A stretch of 64,000 nt of DNA from Alviniconcha marisindica (Eukaryota > Mollusca > Gastropoda > Provannidae): the NCBI GenBank assembly GCA_018857735.1, contig JABMCL010000805.1:18501-82500 (forward strand). Reading direction: 5' to 3'. Within the stretch, counting starts at the first letter, position 1. Every line of letters begins with the position of its first letter. Below are positions 58,039 to 64,000 of the stretch, one piece after another. The position numbers and the translations under genes are program-made. The notes below the pieces were generated by a model that saw only the letters and a program-made list of their open reading frames with translations, had not been told where the DNA came from and ran no database searches.

Positions 58039-58857
58039 CTGAAAGAAAGATCGCACGTGAAAAATGGGATCCAAACGCATGAAAGATTCAAAAGAACGCT
58101 TATTTATTATGACACAGACAGCACGATGCAAATCAAGTTTTCGGGGAAATCCCCTTCTTCAGGCCATAAAAACGACACTTAAACCACAGTGAAACGGTTA
58201 TTATGACATAGACAGCACGATGCACATTTCTAGTTCAGGAAAATCCCCTTCTTCAGTTATGACATAGACAACACGATGCAAATTTTCAGGGAAATCACCT
58301 TCAATTATGACATAGACAACGCACACACGCTAAAATCAACAACAAAAAGTAGCCTAGCGAGACTGGATCGGGGTGAAGTTTTCCTAAACAGAGGAACGAA
58401 GCATTAGAGGTATGATGCGTTCCTGTTTGCAGGGAAGTTGGGGGGGGGGGGGGGGGGGGGGACTTCATTCATTAAAACAACGGACGGGACGGAAGAACCT
58501 CGGAAAAGCCGAGGACGAAGAGAAGTGAAGGAAAGGACTACATACAGCTTGGACTTTGCCGGTTTGGACCATGTACAGATTTATGCTGGCTGAGCATCGC
58601 CTGTCAACCACCACATTCATTACATGCAACAACTCAGACACAGATATTGCCGCTGCAGGCCACTGCCGGTACAGATTTAAGTAGCTAACCAACGTCAGTT
58701 GCGTTTGACTGGAATGGGACAGCGCGCGCGCGTGCGTGTCGTGTGTGTGCGTGCGTGCGTGAGTGTGTGTGCCTGCCTACCTGCCTGCGTGTGTGCGTGT
58801 GCGTGCATGCGTGCGTGCGTGTGAGCGTCGTGCCTGCGTGTGTGCGTGCGTGCCCGC

Positions 58858-58893
<36 letters not shown>

Positions 58894-61800
58894 ACTTATT
58901 GTATCGGCTGACATACTGACCACTTGGACTTATTGTATCGGTTGACATACTGACCATTTGGACTTATTGTATCGGTTGACATACTGACCACTTGGACTTA
59001 TTGTACCAGCTGACATACTGACCACTTGGACTTATTGTACCAGCTGACATACTGCCCTTGGACTTATTGCCAGCTGACATACTGACCACTTGGACTTATT
59101 GTACCAGCTGACATACTGACCACTTGGACTTATTGTACCGGCTGACATACTGACCACTTGGACTTATTGTATCGGTTGACATACTGACCACTTGGACTTA
59201 TTGTATTGGTTGACATACTGACCACTTGGACTTTTTGTATCGGTTGACATACTGACCACTTGGACTTATTGTATCGGCTGACATACTGACCACTTGGACT
59301 TATTGTACCAGCTGACATACTGACCACTTGGACTTATTGTATCGGTTGACTCTGTTGGAGGTGGCACACTGTCCTCCAATCCCTCCTTGCAGGTAGAGAG
59401 AGTGGTTGTTCATCAGGGACAGCACAACCTGCGGGTTGACCCACACGTCGTCATCGACCTTCAAGAAAAACCTGCAATGGCAAATAATAATAATAATAAT
59501 GAAATGTTCGTAAAGCACGAATCCCGAAAGTAAAAAATACAGCTTGGCTTGGCTTTACAGAAATCATACGTGAAGCACGTACACGTACACGTCACCAACA
59601 TCACAACACACATGTACAAGTGACCAAAATCATAACACACATGTAGGCTACAATACACCAACTTCATAACATATATATGTACAAGTCACCAGCATCATAA
59701 CATGCGTGTACAAGTCACCAACATCACAACATACACATACAAGCCATCAACATCACAGCATACACGTATAAGCCACCAAAATCACAACATAGATGTACAA
59801 GCCACCAACATCACAACATAACACCTACAAGCCATCAACATCACAACATACATGTACAACTGAGTCACCAACATCATAACATGCGTGTACAAGTCACCAA
59901 CATCACAACATACACATACAAGCCATCAACATCACAGCATACACGTATAAGCCACCAAAATCACAACATAGATGTACAAGCCACCAACATCACAACATAA
60001 CACCTACAAGCCATCAACATCACAACATACATGTACAACTTAGTCACCAACATCATAACATGCGTGTACAAGTCACCAACATCACAACATACACGTACAA
60101 GCCATCAACATCACAACATACACGTATAAGCCACCAAAATCACAACATAGATGTACAAGCCACCAACATCACAACATAACACCTACAAGCCATCAACATC
60201 ACAACATACATGTACAATTGAGTCACCAACATCATAACATGCGTGTACAAGTCACCAACATCACAACATACACATACAAGCCATCAACATCACAGCATAC
60301 ACGTATAAGCCACCAAAATCACAACATAGATGTACAAGCCACCAACATCACAACATAACACCTACAAGCCATCAACATCACAACATACATGTACAACTGA
60401 GTCACCAACATCATAACATGCGTGTACAAGTCACCAACATCACAACATACACATACAAGCCATCAACATCACAGCATACACGTATAAGCCACCAAAATCA
60501 CAACATAGATGTACAAGCCACCAACATCACAACATAACACCTACAAGCCATCAACATCACAACATACATGTACAACTGAGTCACCAACATCATAACATAA
60601 ACGTACGGGTCACACACACACACACACGAGTCACACACATATCGCAACATACACATGTACAAGTCACCAACATCATAACATAAACGTACGGGTCACACAC
60701 ACACACACACACGAGTCACACACATATCGCAACATACACATGTACAAGCCACCAACATCATAACATAAACGTACGGGTCACACACACACACACACGAGTC
60801 ACACACATATCGCAACATACACAGTACAAGCCACCAACATCATAACATAAACTACGGGTCATACACACAACACACGAGTCCCCACACATATCGAGACATA
60901 CACATGTACAAGCTACCAACATCATAACATAAACGTACGGGTCACACACACATAATCGCAACATACACATTACACAAGCCACCAACATCATAACATTAGA
61001 CGTACGGGTCACACACACACACGAGTCACACACATATCGCAACATACACATGTACAAGCCACCAACATCATAACATAAACGTACGGGTCACACACAAAAC
61101 ACACACGAGTCACACACATATCGAACATACACATGTACAAGCCACCAACATCATAACATAAACGTACGGGTTACACACACACACACGAGTCACACACATA
61201 TCGCAACATACACATGTACAAGCCACCAACATCATAACATAAACTGTACGGGTCACACACACACGAGTCAAAACACATATCGAGACATACACATGTACAA
61301 GCCACCAACATCATAACATAAACGTACGGGTCACACACACATATCGCAACATACACATGTACAAGCCACCAAACATCATAACATAAACGTACGGGTCACA
61401 CACACACACACGAGTCACACACATATCGCAACATACACATGTACAAGCGCACCAACATCATAACATAAACGGTACGGGTCACACACACACACACACGAGT
61501 CACACACATATCAACATACACATGTACAAGCCACCAACATCATAACATAAACGTACGGGTCACACACACACACGAGTCACACACATATCGCAACATACAC
61601 ATGTACAAGCCACCAACATCATAACATAAACGTACGGGTCACACACACACACGAGTCACACACATATCGCAACATACACATGTACAAGCCACCAACATCA
61701 TAACATAAACGTACGGGTCACACACACACGAGTCACACACATATCGAGACATACACATGTACAAGCCACCAACATCATAACATAAACGTACGGGTCACAC

Positions 61801-63914
61801 ACACACACGAGTCACACACATATCGCAACATACACATGTACAAGCCACCAACATCATAACATAAACGTACGGGTCCACACACACACGAGTCACACACATA
61901 TCGAGACATACACATGTACAAGCCACCAACATCATAACATAAACGTACGGGTCACACACACATATCGCAACATACACATGTACAAGCCACCAACATACAT
62001 AGGTGGAAGTTCCTAACAGAATCACAGTATGCAAGCAGAGGTCATAAGCATCGAAACACACATGTACATCAAGTGACCAACATCACAACAAGTCACTAGC
62101 ATCACCACATTATACAGTTGATGACAGACCCAAACCTCACAGTTCAAGATTTCAAATTTTGAAGAAAAAAGAAAAAGAAGTTTTTTTTTTTTTAATTCAG
62201 CATTAATTTATTCCGAGAGTTGTTTTTGTTTGTTTGTTTGTTTCTACATCAGGATTTTTGTTGTTTATGAATACCGTGCAAAATAATTAGTGTTTGCTAA
62301 AAAGACGTAAATGGCGATTAGTTTTCTGTTAAAAATAGGACTGGTGAGTGGGGATTCAGTCATATTAAAAAAGAGCTTCACAAGCTGCTCTGTAGTTTGT
62401 TTTTTCTTCTTCAGCGTTTTTTTATATACCTTACCCCCCCCCCCCCCCCCCACCCCAAAATGGCTCTCATCGCTGCCCATCTTAATGCAGAAGTCATTCT
62501 GGCGGTGACAGTGTAGCGATAGGTAAAGTAATCTCCCTCCCCCCCCCCCCCCCCCCCCACCTCCAATACCATGTGGCCGGTTTGGCCTAGCGGTAAGGCG
62601 TTAAAAGTTCAAAAATTCAAATTCAAACAACTTTAATTATCCCCAAAGGGGCAATATTGTTGTGGTCATACTTTTAGGCTGGTAAGCAGAGGGACTTCGG
62701 TTCGAATCCGCTTCGGCTCTCCTTTCTCTTCAAAAATTGCGGTCTCTGGACACTGTCTTGTGACTTTGTCCCTCACAATTAATGAAACATTAAAATGGCT
62801 CTCATCGCTGCCCATCTTAATGCAGGAGTCATTCTGGTGACAGTGCACCGATAGGTAAAATAGTCTCCCTCTCCCCCCACCTCCATAACCCCTTCCCCCC
62901 TTCTCCCCGTCCCTAATAAGCCGTACGGTTTCTGTGGACGTTAAGCACCATGTTTACTTACTTACTTTTATACCTCCATACCCCCTCCCCCCCCCCCCCC
63001 CCCCCCCCCCCCCCAACTCCCTTCGCCCCGTCCTTAATAATCCTTATGGTTTCTATGGACGTTAAGCATCATGTTTACTTACTTACTCACTCGCCAAGCA
63101 TAGACATGACGAGTAGGCTAGTTCACTGCTTGTCTTACCTGGCGTGGTGGCAACGGGTGGTCAGCCAGCGAAGCGAGCTGATTGTTTTCAGCGTCAGGTT
63201 CTTGTACGAGTCGTGGAAGCCGCTCACCACGACGTCCCGGAAGTGACGTCCCTCCTCTTCCAACGCGCGCATGCGCTTAGCATCCGTGGTAGTTCCCGCC
63301 ATGAAAACATGGCGGAAACTTCCGGTGTTGTTTTTGGTCACAGAAGCCCAAGTGCTGCGAATGGCATTTCGCTGCGAGGTGTGTTGTACGGCGGTTAAAA
63401 TCAGGAAGACAAAGTCTACAGTGTTTTTGCCCACCACTTTGCACAGGTCTGGCTGGTCAACCAGTGTTTGAAACTCCGAATGAAAGCACCCGCTACAGTT
63501 TGTTGGACGTGCTGTAGTTGTTGACACGGTCATGGACTTGTTCGAAAAAGACGTTGAAGGCTTACTAGTCACTTTCTCTTGAGTTTTCTGTTTTTCGTTG
63601 CTGCTCTTTGTCGCGTTGGTTTTTACTTCAACCTTGTCGTGTTTGTCACTTTTGGCTGATTTGGGGGCAGCAGTTTTCTGGTCTCCTTTTCGCTGAATTG
63701 TGGGCTTGGCAGTCGAAAGACGCCGAGACACATTCTCGTCCGGCAACAACTCACGGGTTGCTACGCTAGTGAGGAGAAGGCCGAGGCCTCTTTCCCTTGG
63801 ATCCGTTCCTTTGCATTTCTGTTGTCCACTGGCGTTCCACAGCACGACAATCAAAAGGTAATGAAGACCGACCACAGCGTAAAATAGCATCCTCTTCCCA
63901 AGCGGTCGTGGCAT
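57717..63914 (-). CDS. Beta-1,3-galactosyltransferase-like enzyme (GT31-type), 3 exons
   Basis: Exons 63914-63139 (ends phase 2), 59471-59325 (ends phase 2) and 58038-57717 (TGA) sum to 1245 nt, or 414 residues. ATG is in CAACAATGCC. A type II Golgi layout: short basic cytosolic end, membrane anchor at about residues 9-27 (MLFYAVVGLHYLLIVVLW), Ser/Thr/Lys-rich stem to about 140, then the catalytic domain. Family motifs: RNAIRSTWA (182-190), FFLKVDDDVWV with the metal-binding DDD (265-267), SKW (306-308), DKYAPYC (318-324) and FEDVYVG (351-357). These enzymes transfer galactose or N-acetylhexosamine in beta-1,3 linkage from UDP-sugars; the exact substrate cannot be read from sequence. Its second donor lies in a minisatellite. 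Confidence 0.92.
58078..58330. repeat. About 60-bp tandem dispersed-repeat fragments
   Basis: About four diverged copies of 'ttatgacatagacagcacga' plus 'aaatccccttcttcag'. Related singles in reverse occur near 13300 and 17470. Located in glycosyltransferase intron 2. Confidence 0.75.
58893..59354. repeat. 34-bp minisatellite that includes the glycosyltransferase exon 2 donor
   Basis: About 14 units. On the minus strand each reads gtcaaccgatacaataagtc plus caagtg plus gtcagtat, that is, the last nine codons of exon 2, the donor and the first intron bases. The unit nearest 59350 is the real exon end. Reading past it in frame meets TAA in the next unit. Confidence 0.93.
59325..59471 (-). CDS. 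Glycosyltransferase exon 2 (DxD motif)
   Basis: Acceptor tttgccattgcag, phase 2. FFLKVDDDVWVNPQVV, LYLQGGIGG, then NRVNRYNKSK. Donor AAGTG|GTCAGT at 59324 is chosen because it joins exon 3 in phase and rebuilds SKWFV at the place where family members have SKWYV. A GTGTGC donor in GGACAGTGTGCC (about 59370) also keeps phase but would delete this motif. Confidence 0.85.
59680..60600. repeat. Minisatellite of about 30-bp monomers in a 179-bp higher-order unit
   Basis: Monomers of the type acaagccaccaacatcacaa plus catacacgt. Six variants repeat in fixed order five times at about 179-bp spacing ('catgcgtgtacaagtcacca' near 59701, 59880, 60059, 60238, 60418). Confidence 0.92.
60590..62010. repeat. 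About 80-bp minisatellite, about 17 units
   Basis: Unit: ataaacgtacgggtcacaca, an AC run of variable length, cgagtcacacacatatcgca, acatacacatgtacaagcca, ccaacatcat. It continues directly from the 30-bp monomer array and shares its 'caagccaccaacatcataac' core. Confidence 0.92.
62457..62875. repeat. Duplicated 75-bp segment flanking a split SINE
   Basis: 'aaaatggctctcatcgctgc' plus 'ccatcttaatgcag' to 'cgataggtaaa' occurs at about 62457-62530 and again at 62792-62860. Confidence 0.85.
62572..62720 (+). mobile_element. Second tRNA-like SINE head, split between A and B boxes by another element
   Basis: A-box-like tttggcctagcggtaaggcg (62580-62599) and B box ggttcgaatcc (about 62700-62710) are separated by about 100 bp. 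Roughly 65 bp of this (62605-62670, 'ccccaaaggggcaatattgt') belongs to the dispersed family also at 18120-18235. Removing it would restore normal tRNA-like spacing. Confidence 0.6.
62905..63095. mobile_element. Two ends of the 'gtggacgttaagcaccatgtttacttac' dispersed family
   Basis: Copies at about 62908-62970 and 63028-63090, each ending in TTACTTACTTAC and separated by a poly-C run (62987-63014). Confidence 0.75.
63139..63914 (-). CDS. Glycosyltransferase exon 1
   Basis: Start ATG at 63914; membrane anchor, low-complexity stem, then TVDFVFLILTAV, RNAIRSTWA, FRHVFMAGTT and RWLTTRCHHAR. Donor CGCCAG|GTAAGA, phase 2. The 86 nt to the window edge are the only visible 5' sequence. Confidence 0.94.
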
Positions 63915-64000
63915 TGTTGACTGTTCATGTGTTAGTACTCTGATCGTCTCAGACCGTAGAAAGCATGATGCGACTTGAAAGTAGTTGAAGCTGAGAAACA

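Larger units (their letters stand above)
59472..63138 (-). other. Glycosyltransferase intron 1
   Basis: About 3.7 kb, of which about 2.3 kb is two minisatellite arrays (59680-62010). The remainder carries a split SINE, poly-C tracts and dispersed element ends. Confidence 0.88.

Noticed and set aside
57732..58082. Plus-strand frame of 116 codons
   Set aside because: Antisense shadow of glycosyltransferase exon 3, which has splice sites and conserved motifs on the minus strand.
59360..59375. Alternative glycosyltransferase exon 2 donor (GGACA|GTGTGC)
   Set aside because: It keeps phase but removes SKW, a family-conserved motif that is restored by the donor at 59324. Kept only as a possible minor site.
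58893..62010. CRISPR-like regularly spaced repeats
   Set aside because: Units are contiguous with no unique spacers, lie in introns of an animal gene and show higher-order periods. They are minisatellites.

Overview
This is eukaryotic genomic DNA, most likely from a gastropod mollusc. I infer a caenogastropod of the periwinkle kind from tRNA-derived SINEs with a gcgctatataa-type 3' end, dispersed elements ending in 'gggcgtaaaaca...TTACTTAC', and very dense micro- and minisatellites with long poly-C and poly-AC tracts. The genes are intron-rich with GT-AG splice sites. No prokaryotic, organellar or intact viral content is visible.

Four protein-coding genes can be assembled by matching splice sites, reading phase and protein family. 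Three are paralogous C2H2 zinc-finger genes: ZF-A (+, about 1.77-6.26 kb), ZF-B (-, 30.64-19.29 kb) and ZF-C (+, 42.81-50.91 kb). All three carry the same two-exon N-terminal module. The first half has the signature RWR...QGL.SD.EIA.FLL and ends at HYE. The second half is a C-x2-C-x7-9-C-x2-C putative zinc knuckle. The two halves are separated by a phase-2 intron at the same place in every copy. Acidic, poly-Q/P or AT-hook linkers follow, then 10, 8 and 6 C2H2 fingers. They look like nuclear DNA-binding regulators made by local duplication of a lineage-restricted family. I do not recognise the N-terminal module as a named domain. The fourth gene (-, 63.91-57.72 kb) is a complete three-exon, 414-residue type II membrane beta-1,3-galactosyltransferase-like enzyme and looks unrelated to the finger genes.

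Layout: 0-1.76 kb repeats; 1.77-6.26 ZF-A; 6.3-19.28 intergenic (SINEs, minisatellites, a TTAA element); 19.29-30.64 ZF-B, with a 2.65-kb minisatellite and an antisense broken THAP-domain copy in its third intron; 30.7-42.8 intergenic (decayed non-LTR retrotransposon inside a TC microsatellite, a near-perfect inverted repeat, long AC tracts); 42.81-50.91 ZF-C, whose last intron holds a TTAA-flanked piggyBac-like element; 50.9-57.7 minisatellites, a MITE-like element and a LINE fragment; 57.7-63.9 the glycosyltransferase, whose introns are largely minisatellite.

The most unusual property of the window is how minisatellites meet gene structure. Several arrays touch or overlap exon edges. A 34-bp array copies the glycosyltransferase exon 2 splice donor about 13 times. 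A 45-bp array is built from the last codons and stop codon of ZF-B. A 51/58-bp array runs to about 24 nt from the ZF-B exon 4 acceptor. Another array starts about 11 nt inside a ZF-C intron. This suggests exon boundaries have repeatedly seeded, or been captured by, tandem repeats here.
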